DNA from: Sporomusa termitida | GTDB taxonomy: Bacteria > Bacillota > Negativicutes > Sporomusales > Sporomusaceae | Assembly (NCBI RefSeq): GCF_007641255.1 | Contig: NZ_CP036259.1 | Span: 496,001 to 560,000 of the forward strand | DNA length: 64,000 nucleotides | Direction of reading: 5' to 3' | Part shown: one piece after another, positions 25,415-34,314 of the stretch | Layout: every line of letters begins with the position of its first letter | Numbering within the stretch: position 1 is the stretch's first letter | Translations under genes and position numbers: made by a program | The notes under the pieces: generated by a model | What the model was told of the DNA's origin: nothing | The model's database searches: none | What the model saw: only the letters and a program-made list of their open reading frames with translations

Positions 25415-28400
25415 ATGTTTATCGCTGATTTTCATATACATTCGAAATACTCAAGAGCTACCAGTAAGGATTGCGTTGCCGAGGTCCTTGACTTTTGGGC
25501 GCGGCGTAAAGGGCTTCATGTTATCGGTACAGGTGATTTTACTCATTTCGCCTGGCGTGAGGAATTGAAAGAAAAGCTTGTTCCCGCAGGAGAAGGTCTG
25601 TATACCCTTAAAAATGAACTTCGCAAAGAAGCTAGAGTGGCCGGAGCAGCGTTTAAGCCTCAATTTATTGTTTCCGGTGAAATCAGCTCCATATACAAAA
25701 AGAACGGCAAAGTACGCAAGGTTCATAACCTGATCCTTCTGCCCGGCCTGGAGCAAGCTGAATTAATATCACGCAAGCTTGAGGCCATAGGCAATCTGCG
25801 GTCGGACGGCAGGCCGATCCTGGGGCTTGACAGCAGGGATCTGCTGGAGATCGTTCTTGAAAGCTGTCCGGAGGCTATCTTTATACCCGCGCACATATGG
25901 ACCCCGCATTTCTCCCTCTATGGTGCCTATTCCGGGTTTGACGACATTGAGGAGTGTTTCGGTGACCTTACCGGTTATATTTATGCTCTCGAAACAGGCC
26001 TGTCTTCCGATCCGCTCATGAATTGGCGTCTTTCCGCTCTGGATAACTTTACATTGGTTTCCAACTCGGATGCCCATTCTCCGGCAAACCTGGCCAGAGA
26101 AGCCAATATTTTCGACACCGGGCTTTCGTATTCATGTATGTTGCAGGCATTAAAGAACCGCAGCACAAACGAGTTTTACGGTACAATCGAGTTTTTTCCG
26201 GAGGAAGGCAAATACCATTACGATGGGCACCGGTCCTGTAAGGTATGCTGGCAGCCTGCGGCTACAAAAGCTGCGGGCGGCATATGCCCGGTATGCGGCG
26301 GCAAACTTACCGTCGGCGTGCTGCACCGGGTGGAAGCCCTTGCCGACAGAGTAGCAGGCTTTATACCGCCGACGGCCAAACATTTTGAAAGTATTGTTCC
26401 GCTTGCTGAGATAATCGCTTCCTCCATCGGTTCGACTGTCAGCAGTATGAAAGTAAGGAAAAAATATGAACATCTGCTACAGTGTCTCGGCCCGGAGTTA
26501 TTTATTCTCCGCGAGGCGCCGTTGCCTGATATTGAACTGGCGGCAGGTCCCTGTATTGGGGAAGGAATTCGCCGGCTGAGAGGCGGCAAGGTCGATATAC
26601 AACCCGGTTTTGACGGCGAATACGGTAAAGTCAGAGTAATGAATAAAAATGAAATAGATATGTTTTCCGGGCAATTATGTTTTATGGATGATGAGTTTAC
26701 AGCTGATAGGAATACTTGTGATAAAGAACCATTAACACCTACAGCTGTTGAAGAGATCCGAGCGCCGGTTTACATAGCGGAACCGGTGTGGGGGCCAGAC
26801 GATGCCGGTCTGCCGGGAAAATGTGAAAACGCCGTAGAGACTGCTCCTGTGAGCTTTCCCTATGGATTGAATAAAGAACAATGGGAAGCTGTTTCAGCCG
26901 CCGGCCAGGCAATAGCGGTAATTGCCGGCCCTGGAACAGGAAAAACAAAAACGCTGGTATGCCGTATTGCCTATCTTATCGAACAATGTGGAATTCCCCC
27001 CTCACAGATCACCGCTGTTACTTTTACCAATAAAGCGGCACAGGAGATGCGTAACCGCCTCGAGCAGCATTTCGGGAACAAACGGACGGCCGGTGCTATG
27101 ACTATCGGGACGTTCCACTCTATCTGCCTGCAAATGTTGTCCCAATGGCGGGGCAAAAATAACATAACAATTATTGATGAGTATAATGTTCGTTCGATTA
27201 TTGGGGAAATAGTAAAAAGCATGAAGTTGGAGATTTCTCTGCGGGAGGCACTGAAAGGGATCTCGCTGCTTAAAAATGATGCCCTGCCGGCCGGCGATCC
27301 GAAAAAAGCGGAAAGCACGGCTGGGCTGTACGATGCATACTGTTCGCAGCTTAAGCGTTATGGGGTGATGGATTATGATGATATCCTTCTCGAAGTACTT
27401 CACCAATTTGAATGTGAGACCACTGCGGGCAGGCCCGGCCGAAACCAGGAAAATCCCTGTACATACCTGCTGGTAGATGAGTTTCAGGATATAAATGAGA
27501 TTCAATACCGTTTGCTCATGCAATGGGGCAAGAAAAGCGAGAGTATCTTTATTATTGGTGACCCTGACCAGTCAATTTATGGTTTTAGGGGCTCGGATTT
27601 TCGCTATTTTGCAAGGTTTACCGAAGATTTTGCCGGCATCCGGCATGTCCGGCTGACGCAGAATTATCGTTCGACCCCTGAGATCATCGCTGCCGCCCAA
27701 GCGGTAATCGCCAAAAAGGTTGCAGGGGAGCAAGGCTGTTTCCTCAATCCAACCAAGGAAAGCGGCACTAAAGTACGTCTTATAGAAAGCAATGATGAAT
27801 TTTCGGAGGCGATTTTTGTTGCCAAGGAAATAAACCATATGGTTGGCGGTATCGATATGCTTGATACGCAACCCCGGGCCGTATCCCGCAGAACCAGGCC
27901 TGTGGCCGGGCATTCCAGAGGCTTTGCCGATATCGCCATACTATATCGCACCAATCACCAGGCGGAAGTTCTGGAGCAGTGCTTGTTAAAAGAAGGTATT
28001 CCGTATACGGTTATCGGACGGGATGAGTTCCTTGCAGATCAGCTGGTGCGTGAGGCGATGGCGTTTTTTAAATATTTGCTTAACCCCGGGGATATTCCAT
28101 CCCTATTGGTGTGTCTTAAAGCAAACAATATCTATTCGGCAGAACTGAATCTGAAAGTCCTGGATAGTTATGTTGCGGGTAAGAAAAGCATCGCATCCCT
28201 GGAAAAGCTTTTGGCAGAGACACCAATGCCGCTCAATAAACCGGGTGATCCCCGGGAATTTATAGAAATGCTAAGGAAATATGAAGCGATCATCCATAAA
28301 GAAAAACCCGGGAAAATTATCGATTCCTGGATTAGTGACAACAATTTATCAGGCATAAAGTGTATGGAACTGCTTTTACATACCGCGGTTACGCATAACG

Positions 28401-28780
28401 AAATCGCCTCTTTTATCCAAAACCTTGTGCTGGGCCGGGAAAGTGATGTTGTCCGCAGCGGGACCAAAGTTTATTCGCCGGATGCGGTTGCGTTAATGAC
28501 AGTACATGCGGCAAAAGGTCTTGAATTTCCTGTAACGTTCATTTGCGGTGTAAATGATGGCTTGATTCCTTTACGGAGCGGCGTCCTGGACTCTGATGTG
28601 GAGGAAGAGAGGCGGATTTTCTATGTCGGGGTGACAAGGGCCAGGGATGAGCTTGTCCTGTTGACATCCCGCACCCCATCTCCTTTTATTGCCGACATAG
28701 CTGATGCTTTACTTATCAAAGAGAATGCTTGTAAGCAAAGACAAGTGGCCCGCTACAAACAGGCCGGCCTATTTGATTAA
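25415..28780 (+). CDS. EndoQ-like PHP nuclease fused to UvrD/PcrA helicase
   Basis: The 1121-residue protein starts at ATG 25415 (AGGTGGG six bases upstream). Residues 1 to about 400 match endonuclease Q: PHP metal motif DFHIHSKYS, FIPAHIWTPHFSLYGA, the ETGLSSDPLMNWRLS and SNSDAHSPANLAREAN blocks, and a four-cysteine zinc ribbon (CKVCW...CPVCGG) before GVLHRVEALADR. Residues about 480-1100 are an SF1A helicase with Walker A AGPGTGKTKTL (about 503), DEFQD (about 687), GDPDQSIYGFRGSD and VTRARDELVLL. EndoQ nicks 5' of deaminated bases and abasic sites; a linked helicase could unwind from the nick. Fusion function is inferred. Confidence 0.9.
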   Translation: MFIADFHIHSKYSRATSKDCVAEVLDFWARRKGLHVIGTGDFTHFAWREELKEKLVPAGEGLYTLKNELRKEARVAGAAFKPQFIVSGEISSIYKKNGKVRKVHNLILLPGLEQAELISRKLEAIGNLRSDGRPILGLDSRDLLEIVLESCPEAIFIPAHIWTPHFSLYGAYSGFDDIEECFGDLTGYIYALETGLSSDPLMNWRLSALDNFTLVSNSDAHSPANLAREANIFDTGLSYSCMLQALKNRSTNEFYGTIEFFPEEGKYHYDGHRSCKVCWQPAATKAAGGICPVCGGKLTVGVLHRVEALADRVAGFIPPTAKHFESIVPLAEIIASSIGSTVSSMKVRKKYEHLLQCLGPELFILREAPLPDIELAAGPCIGEGIRRLRGGKVDIQPGFDGEYGKVRVMNKNEIDMFSGQLCFMDDEFTADRNTCDKEPLTPTAVEEIRAPVYIAEPVWGPDDAGLPGKCENAVETAPVSFPYGLNKEQWEAVSAAGQAIAVIAGPGTGKTKTLVCRIAYLIEQCGIPPSQITAVTFTNKAAQEMRNRLEQHFGNKRTAGAMTIGTFHSICLQMLSQWRGKNNITIIDEYNVRSIIGEIVKSMKLEISLREALKGISLLKNDALPAGDPKKAESTAGLYDAYCSQLKRYGVMDYDDILLEVLHQFECETTAGRPGRNQENPCTYLLVDEFQDINEIQYRLLMQWGKKSESIFIIGDPDQSIYGFRGSDFRYFARFTEDFAGIRHVRLTQNYRSTPEIIAAAQAVIAKKVAGEQGCFLNPTKESGTKVRLIESNDEFSEAIFVAKEINHMVGGIDMLDTQPRAVSRRTRPVAGHSRGFADIAILYRTNHQAEVLEQCLLKEGIPYTVIGRDEFLADQLVREAMAFFKYLLNPGDIPSLLVCLKANNIYSAELNLKVLDSYVAGKKSIASLEKLLAETPMPLNKPGDPREFIEMLRKYEAIIHKEKPGKIIDSWISDNNLSGIKCMELLLHTAVTHNEIASFIQNLVLGRESDVVRSGTKVYSPDAVALMTVHAAKGLEFPVTFICGVNDGLIPLRSGVLDSDVEEERRIFYVGVTRARDELVLLTSRTPSPFIADIADALLIKENACKQRQVARYKQAGLFD

Positions 28781-28940
28781 AGATTATTACCGCAAGTAGC
28801 TTTGGCGTGCAGGTAATCTGTTGCTAACTTTCATCGCACAATCTTTTCGGGAACGGGAACGTCGTAGTTATTGAGCGGGTGTGGAGCTTGCATTAATGGG
28901 TTAAACAGTCTTGCAACAAATAAGAAAAATTGGCGAGATA

Positions 28941-28980
28941 TGCCCTGAAGTTCGTTATATTGAACTTCGGGCATTTTTTG
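28941..28980 (+). terminator. Intrinsic terminator
   Basis: TGCCCTGAAGTTC pairs with GAACTTCGGGCA, followed by T6. The 28781-29079 gap holds nothing else I can support. Confidence 0.85.
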
Positions 28981-29079
28981 TTGCAGTGCATAGCTGCTAT
29001 TGACTGATGGAAACCCGGGATAATTACCCAATAGTATCGTTAACCTAACGGTTATTAAGAACAAATTCATTACAAGATA

Positions 29080-29108
29080 TTGACATGGAAAGAAAATGCA
29101 GTTATCAT
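29080..29108 (+). promoter_or_regulatory. Sigma-A promoter of the TetR gene
   Basis: TTGACA (29080-29085), a 17-base spacer and TATCAT (29103-29108). AGTACT occurs twice just downstream, bracketing 14 bases, and could be the TetR operator. Confidence 0.7.
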
Positions 29109-29162
29109 TAGTACTATAAGAACTTTAACAGTACTCGGGGTATGGAATAAGGCGGTGTTTTT

Positions 29163-29729
29163 TTGCGTAATCGAATCATGATGGCCACAATTGAAGAAAT
29201 CAATGAAAACGGCATCAAATTTACTATGGCCGAGCTGGCCAAGCGCCTGGCGGTTAGCAAAAGTACGTTATACGAACATTTTGCTTCCAAAGAAGAGTTG
29301 ATTGGGACAATAGTCGACTCGCTCCTGGAAAATGTGCGCGACCAGGCTGAAAAAATACTTGACAGCGACCGGAATATCGAGGAAAAACTTAAAGAACTAT
29401 TGTTAACTGAACCGAATCTAGGTGGCTTGATAAGCAGTAGGTTTGTTTTTGATTTGAAACGATATCTGCCGGAGGTATGGAAAAGATGTGATGAGTATCG
29501 CGAATACTCATGGCAACGTGTTGAAGCTCTTTTAGACCAAGGCATTACAACCGGATACTTTCGTCCCATTGATCTGGCTATTGCAAAAGTAATTTATAAC
29601 GCTACTATAAATGAACTGCTGCATGAGAACTTTTTAATCCAGAACAACTTAACTGTTCTTGACACTATAAGAAGAGCGATGGATATCCTTTATTATGGAA
29701 TGGTAGCTAGGGAAACTGAAAAGGATTAG
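29163..29729 (+). CDS. TetR/AcrR-family transcriptional regulator
   Basis: The 188-residue protein has an N-terminal HTH (about residues 18-60; FTMAELAKRLAVSKSTLYEH, then FASKEELI) and a helical ligand-binding domain. It starts with TTG after AAGGCGG. The neighbours are a small secreted protein and a row of dehydrogenase pseudogenes, so its original target may have decayed. Confidence 0.88.
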   Translation: MRNRIMMATIEEINENGIKFTMAELAKRLAVSKSTLYEHFASKEELIGTIVDSLLENVRDQAEKILDSDRNIEEKLKELLLTEPNLGGLISSRFVFDLKRYLPEVWKRCDEYREYSWQRVEALLDQGITTGYFRPIDLAIAKVIYNATINELLHENFLIQNNLTVLDTIRRAMDILYYGMVARETEKD

Positions 29730-29862
29730 CTTACCGTAAGCAACAAAGCGGTTTATCAAACTCGTTTAGGTATACCGGATTCAGTTGGCTTTGGGAACTT
29801 GGGATCGACCCCGGGAAAGTCCAATTATAATTTTAGTCAGGAAAATGAGGAGAGACAAAATT

Positions 29863-30243
29863 ATGAACAGCTTAGCAAAGAAAGTTATTATTTATTCAAT
29901 GGTAGGTATCATGCAAATAGGGTTTGGCGCATCTGTAATCGAAGCCGCACCAAGAGATAATGATCAACGCAATAAACAACGTTATGAAGACCGGGAGCAT
30001 GACCGCGACCGCAACCGTGACCGTCAGCGGGAGCGTGAACAGCGGGAACAGCGGGAACGTGAGCGTGATGAGCGAATGCGTAAAGAAAATGAACGCCACG
30101 AGCGGGAAATGCGGCGGCGTCATCATGAAAGCAGAAGAGAATGGCATGAGCGGCAAGAGCGCGAAAGGGAACGTCATGACCGTGAATTACGTGGTATTGC
30201 AGCTATCCTGATTGGAATTGCAATTGGCTCGTCGAGCAAATAA
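29863..30243 (+). CDS. Small secreted Arg/Glu-rich low-complexity protein
   Basis: The ATG at 29863 follows GAGGAGAG. A signal peptide (residues 1-28, cleavage near IEAA) leads into about 75 residues made almost only of R, E, H, D and Q (REREQREQRERERDERMRK is typical), which should form a charged single alpha helix. The protein ends with a hydrophobic tail (IAAILIGIAIGSSSK), either a membrane anchor or a glycine-zipper-like helix. I do not recognise a family. A periplasmic spacer is one possible role. Confidence 0.75.
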   Translation: MNSLAKKVIIYSMVGIMQIGFGASVIEAAPRDNDQRNKQRYEDREHDRDRNRDRQREREQREQRERERDERMRKENERHEREMRRRHHESRREWHERQERERERHDRELRGIAAILIGIAIGSSSK

Positions 30244-30338
30244 AAGGGGTTTGGTTCGGGAGATCAAGTCGGGTGATGTTCGGAGTTTTTTATTGGACAA
30301 TTTGGCGAAATTTAAAAATACCATGGAGGGATTCTGCC

Positions 30339-30679
30339 ATAAATATTGATGTGGTTATTGATTGTGCGGGTGCACCTAATGTCCCGGAGGATTTCATGAA
30401 TTATGCAAAACCAGGAGCCAAATTATCTTGTTGTGGGTGTGCATAAAAATAATGTTTCAATAAATTTCTCTAAAATTATGAGTACTGAATGCATAAATCA
30501 TGGGATCCAGGGGATACACAAAAGAGGATGTTCTAGAGGTAATTGGAAATCTGACGAACAAAACTTCGAATATTACCAAAATTATTACGCATAAATTTAA
30601 GCTCGAGGGTGCTATAAAAGCGTTTGCAACTGCTTCACCCCCAGACCTTGCCATTAAAGTAACCCTGGATTTGGAATAA
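30339..30679 (+). pseudogene. Zinc-type alcohol dehydrogenase (MDR) C-terminal remnant
   Basis: Three frames in succession give IDVVIDCAGAPNVPEDFMNY, then VVGVHKNNVSINFSKIM, then GYTKEDVLEVIGNLTNK and LEGAIKAFATASPPDLAIKV before the stop at 30677. Together these are the nucleotide-binding half and tail of a medium-chain dehydrogenase, with at least two frameshifts and no N-terminal half. Confidence 0.75.
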
Positions 30680-30740
30680 CACAGCCCTAAATCAGAAATC
30701 GAGTTTTTCGAGCAACCGAAAAAACTCCCAAGGAGGTTTA

Positions 30741-30872
30741 GCGTGGGATGCCAGAGAAGTTACCCGCCAATACCGACTCCGACAGTGGCAGGAAATCAGC
30801 CGGGAATACCACGGCAGCGGGCAGTCGGTTTCTGCCTGGTGTTCGGAGCACCACCTCAATGTCAAAAGCTAA
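30741..30872 (+). mobile_element. IS66-type accessory ORF (TnpA-like) remnant
   Basis: Forty-three codons read AWDAREVTRQYRLRQWQEIS then REYHGSGQSVSAWCSEHHL, resembling the first ORF of IS66 elements (W-x-x-x-I-x-E plus A/W-C-x-E-H/R). The start codon is lost (TTA where ATG is expected, with AAGGAGG upstream) and no tnpB or tnpC follows. The next frame (30907-31077, KHQRWEKKTERMLWLIGRGA) is unrecognised. Confidence 0.5.
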
Positions 30873-31106
30873 ACTACTATTAGCAACAGCACGCGAATGG
30901 CTCTTGCTGATTGTCCAGCGGTTGTGGATGCACTGACTAAGGCTGCCAAAACACCGAAGCACCAACGATGGGAGAAAAAAACGGAGCGAATGCTGTGGCT
31001 GATTGGCAGAGGCGCTAATTGGATTCTTTATAGTCGGGAGCATTTACCTGGAATTCTAGCACAAGGTTTAATTACTTAAAAATACGCTAAAACGGAGGGC
31101 ATTTTC

Positions 31107-31747
31107 CTGAAACTTAAAGGAAAAGTTGCAGTAGTAACAGGGGCTGCCTCGGGCATGGGTAAGGCAATAGCCCTTCTATATGCAAAAGAAGGCGCTAAAG
31201 TGGTTGTGACTGATATAAATTTAGATGCAGCCAAGACGACTGTAGCTGAAATTAAATCAAACGGCGGCATTGCTACTGCTCAGCTGCAGATGTCACAGAT
31301 GAGCTATGGGAGCGGGTTTTGGCAATCAATGCAACCGGACCAATGCGGGCCATAAGAAAAGCTCTGCCTATATTTACCAAACAAGGAAGCGGCGTTATAG
31401 TTAATATTGCTTCGGCCGGCGGTCTTAGCGGCTCAAGAGCAGGGGCCGCATATACAGCGGCAAAACATGCAGTTATAGGATTAACTAAGAATGTAGGATT
31501 TCAGTATGCAACATTAGGGGTCCGTTGTAATGCTATTGCTCCTGGGGCTGTAAAGACAAATATTGGTAATACAATGAGTAAACCACACAAATTTGGTATG
31601 GAAAGAGCCATGGCGGGAATGCATTTAAATCCAAGGATTGCTGAACCGGAAGAAATTGCTAGCGTTGCTTTATTCCTTGCTGCAGAGGATTCTGGTATTG
31701 TTAACGGTACGGTAGTTGTGGCAGATACGGGTTGGACTGCTTATTGA
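31107..31747 (+). pseudogene. SDR-family oxidoreductase with internal deletion and frameshift
   Basis: The N-terminal Rossmann segment is clear ([20 protein letters not shown], then [12 protein letters not shown]). Near 31290 about 50 codons that should hold the NNAG region are missing and the frame shifts, resuming with [18 protein letters not shown]. The catalytic YTAAKHA region and C-terminus follow intact to 31747. The start codon is CTG at 31107 behind GGAGGG. With the NNAG segment gone it is very unlikely to be active. Confidence 0.8.
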
Positions 31748-31855
31748 CCAATGCTTTCTAACAGGCACAGACGTCAGGCGCACATAAGAAGCACCGGGAC
31801 GTTCTTTTGCTTCTGCCAATCTGATGGCTAGCCGAAAATAGAAAAGGAATAAAAG

Positions 31856-31892
31856 ATCCGAAGCCTTTTATAAAGCCTCGGATTTTTTTGCG
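31856..31892 (+). terminator. Intrinsic terminator
   Basis: ATCCGA pairs with TCGGAT around an internal partly paired loop, followed by T7. It ends the SDR pseudogene region; the rest of 31893-32023 is promoter space for the DUF6155-like gene. Confidence 0.7.
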
Positions 31893-32023
31893 TAATATTA
31901 AGAATATACAGAGTACAACTTTTATAAAGTATCCTGAAATATGATAAAATATAAATAACAAAAATTGTCTTTTCCTAAGTCTTACAATCCCCGATTAATC
32001 TATGTATAAGGATGTGTGTGAAT

Positions 32024-32572
32024 ATGAAACAGTTAAAAGTAACTGATCTGAAAAAACACTTAATGAGTAAAAATCAATTGGAATTGATAAAAGAAATATT
32101 GAATTTATGCAAACTGTTCCCCGAAGTGAAAGAATATTATACAACAAAACTTATGCCTGATGCGGAAGAACAAATTTTGCTAAAATATAAAAAAATAATT
32201 AAGAATGAGTTTTTTTCGGACAGAGGCTTTGGCAAGTTGCGGTTTTCAATTATAAATAAGGCAATGAGGAATTTCAAGAAGATTTCCAACAATCCCGGCC
32301 ATATTGCTGAATTACTGGTTGCTTGCGTAGAGTATGGGGTTGAATTTACCAATACATACGGTAATATAGATGAGCGCTTTTATGTTAGAATGGCTGCCCT
32401 GTACGAGGATGCCGCTGCTTATGTGATAGAGAAGAATTTAGAGGAGACATTTCAGAAGCGTTTGGGGAATTTAGTCGATGCAAGCAATGGAATAGGTTCG
32501 GGCTTTTATGAGGAATTGGTAGAATTATACTATACTTATTTTGATGATGAGGCAGTGGGGGGCGCAAGGTAA
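32024..32572 (+). CDS. DUF6155-family protein
   Basis: The 182-residue soluble helical protein matches the DUF6155 pattern (LKVTDLKKHLMSKNQLELI at the N-terminus, a DERFY segment and a C-terminal FYEELVELYYTYF). No enzyme motif is visible and its role is unknown. ATG 32024 follows AAGGATG; ATG 32012 is too close to any RBS. It lies between pseudogenes and the ArsR gene with no clear operon partner. Confidence 0.75.
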   Translation: MKQLKVTDLKKHLMSKNQLELIKEILNLCKLFPEVKEYYTTKLMPDAEEQILLKYKKIIKNEFFSDRGFGKLRFSIINKAMRNFKKISNNPGHIAELLVACVEYGVEFTNTYGNIDERFYVRMAALYEDAAAYVIEKNLEETFQKRLGNLVDASNGIGSGFYEELVELYYTYFDDEAVGGAR

Positions 32573-32604
32573 CCATAAGCCGGACTGGCAGCAAACCGGG
32601 GAGA

Positions 32605-33300
32605 TTAATCGGGGTCTAAGTTTAGGCCAAATTTTTCCGATAAGCCTTTGCGGCCTGCTGCAGTTACCCGTACCGCCCGGCCGTCTGGCAGATCTTCTAG
32701 CCATTTAAGCTCAAATAAACGCCTTGTAAGTGCGGCACCCAAGCTGCCTGCCAAATGCTGGCGCCGTTCGCTCCAGTCTAAGCATTGACGGGCAAAATAA
32801 CGGCGGCTCTTAGGGTTTGCTTCGGTTTCTACGCCGAAATTCTGTAACCAGGCCTTGCCGGCAGCACTTACTATAAAATCTTTTCCGGATTTCTCGACTA
32901 GCCCCATTGCCAGCAGCCTGTCGGTTAAGGCAACCCCGATTTTACCGGCCAGATGGTCATAGCAGGTCCGGGCAAATTGTAAGGCGTGTAACTGATCTGA
33001 TTCCCGGAGTGAGCGCACCGGCTGGGGCGGTGAAATGGTTTGCAGCGCTTCTAAGGCCTGGCCAACCTCGCTGCTGGCGAGCCGGAAATACTTATGGCGG
33101 CCATACGCTTCCTGGATAAGCAGGCCGCCTTGCAGCATTTTTGCGAGGTGGGCGCTAGCCGTTTGCGGCGATATCCGGGCGGCCCGGGCCAAATCGCCTG
33201 CCGGTAAAGTTTTTCCTCCCAGTAAGCTGACAAGCATCGCTGCCCGTGACGGATCACCGATCAGGGCAGCCACCGCCGCCAGATTAGGGTTTGCATGCAT
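32605..33300 (-). CDS. ArsR-family winged-helix regulator (long form)
   Basis: The 231-residue protein has an ArsR HTH (residues 1 to about 85; LAAVAALIGDPSRAAMLVSL, then AARISPQTASAHLAKMLQGG) and a C-terminal extension of about 140 residues that is internally repetitive (two G-x-x-L-T-R/D-R-L segments). The ATG at 33300 has GGAGG nine bases upstream; the frame stays open to 33747 but the extra codons overlap the divergent sulfite reductase gene. Divergence from that gene suggests it controls it. Confidence 0.85.
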   Translation of the reverse strand: MHANPNLAAVAALIGDPSRAAMLVSLLGGKTLPAGDLARAARISPQTASAHLAKMLQGGLLIQEAYGRHKYFRLASSEVGQALEALQTISPPQPVRSLRESDQLHALQFARTCYDHLAGKIGVALTDRLLAMGLVEKSGKDFIVSAAGKAWLQNFGVETEANPKSRRYFARQCLDWSERRQHLAGSLGAALTRRLFELKWLEDLPDGRAVRVTAAGRKGLSEKFGLNLDPD

Positions 33301-33415
33301 AGCAATCAACCTCCGCATATAACAATCATACTTCGATATTAACCGAATTATTGACGTGTTACAATAGCACTGCGATAAAAATTTAGGTGCCGGTTCGCGC
33401 GAGGGAGAGGACAGC

Positions 33416-34276
33416 ATGATTGAGCAAAACAATGTTATTAAGCAACATGGCCGGATTGAACAACGGCAAACAGGCTTTGTGGCCGTACGCATTCGGACGA
33501 TTGCCGGTAATCTGACAAGTAGCCAGCTGCGTAAAGTGGCGGATCTGTGTGACAAGTATGGCCGGGGGCAATTGCATATTACTACCCGGCAATCAGTGGA
33601 AATACATTGGGTGCAGGAACACCGGCTAAATATCCTTTTGCAAGAGATACACGATTTAGGTTTACTGCTGGCGGTTCGGGGTCCAAGGGTATTAACTGTT
33701 ATTGCTTGTCCAGGCCGGGGGCTTTGCCAGCGGGGAATCAGTGACACCGTCCTGTTGGCCGCACAATTGAATGAGTTAATGGTGGGTCATGAATTGCCGG
33801 GCAAAACCAAAATTGCCCTTAGTGGCTGCCCCAATTCGTGTGCAAAACCTCAAATCAGTGATATTGGTCTGCACGGCGTTACCATCCCCGCAGTGGCCGC
33901 CGGCTGTGCTGGTTGTAATTCTTGTGTACAGGGGTGTAAAGCTGAGGCTATTAAGGTTCAGCAATATGTACCACATATTGATAGCAACAAGTGTGTTGGG
34001 TGCGGAATATGTATAAAAAATTGCCCACAGCAGGCTGTGGTTGCCCGGAGGCGGGGATATGCGGTATATGTTGGGGGGAAAATCGGCAGGACACCAATGC
34101 TGGGAACTAAAATTTTATCAGCTATTCCTGAACAGGAGGCCGTTTTTTATATTCAGGCCATATTAGACGTCTATAACCGGCTGAGCTTTAAGGGCGAACG
34201 AATCGGCACGGCGATCAAGCGGATTGGGGTGGAAACCTTCCGGCAGGAAATTCTTACCCAGACGGAGCCTCTTTAA
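33416..34276 (+). CDS. Small siroheme sulfite/nitrite reductase-like protein with two [4Fe-4S] ferredoxin motifs
   Basis: This 286-residue cytosolic redox protein has an N-terminal sulfite/nitrite reductase ferredoxin-like half (LHITTRQSVEIHWV), then the siroheme-[4Fe-4S] ligands as C98-x5-C104 and C138-x3-C142 (SGCPNSCAKPQ). Two ferredoxin clusters follow at C164/C167/C170/C174 and C193/C196/C199/C203. It is much shorter than assimilatory SiR and resembles the small dissimilatory-type or AsrC-like reductases of anaerobes. Reduction of sulfite to sulfide is likely and would fit sulfite released by the C-S lyase 11 kb downstream, but nitrite reduction cannot be excluded. Confidence 0.85.
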   Translation: MIEQNNVIKQHGRIEQRQTGFVAVRIRTIAGNLTSSQLRKVADLCDKYGRGQLHITTRQSVEIHWVQEHRLNILLQEIHDLGLLLAVRGPRVLTVIACPGRGLCQRGISDTVLLAAQLNELMVGHELPGKTKIALSGCPNSCAKPQISDIGLHGVTIPAVAAGCAGCNSCVQGCKAEAIKVQQYVPHIDSNKCVGCGICIKNCPQQAVVARRRGYAVYVGGKIGRTPMLGTKILSAIPEQEAVFYIQAILDVYNRLSFKGERIGTAIKRIGVETFRQEILTQTEPL

Positions 34277-34279
34277 CAA

Positions 34280-34312
34280 AATGCCCGGAAACATTATTGT
34301 TCCCGGGCATTT
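34280..34312. terminator. Bidirectional terminator
   Basis: AATGCCCGG pairs with CCGGGCATT around a partly paired loop between the convergent sulfite reductase-like and CBO0543 genes. Confidence 0.7.
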
Positions 34313-34314
34313 GG

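Noticed and set aside
29990-30190. Tandem-repeat-like DNA (GAGCGTGAA / CGGGAACGT words) resembling a repeat array
   Set aside because: The words are irregular and explained by codons for Arg and Glu in the low-complexity secreted protein; there are no spacers or constant repeats, so it is not a CRISPR array.
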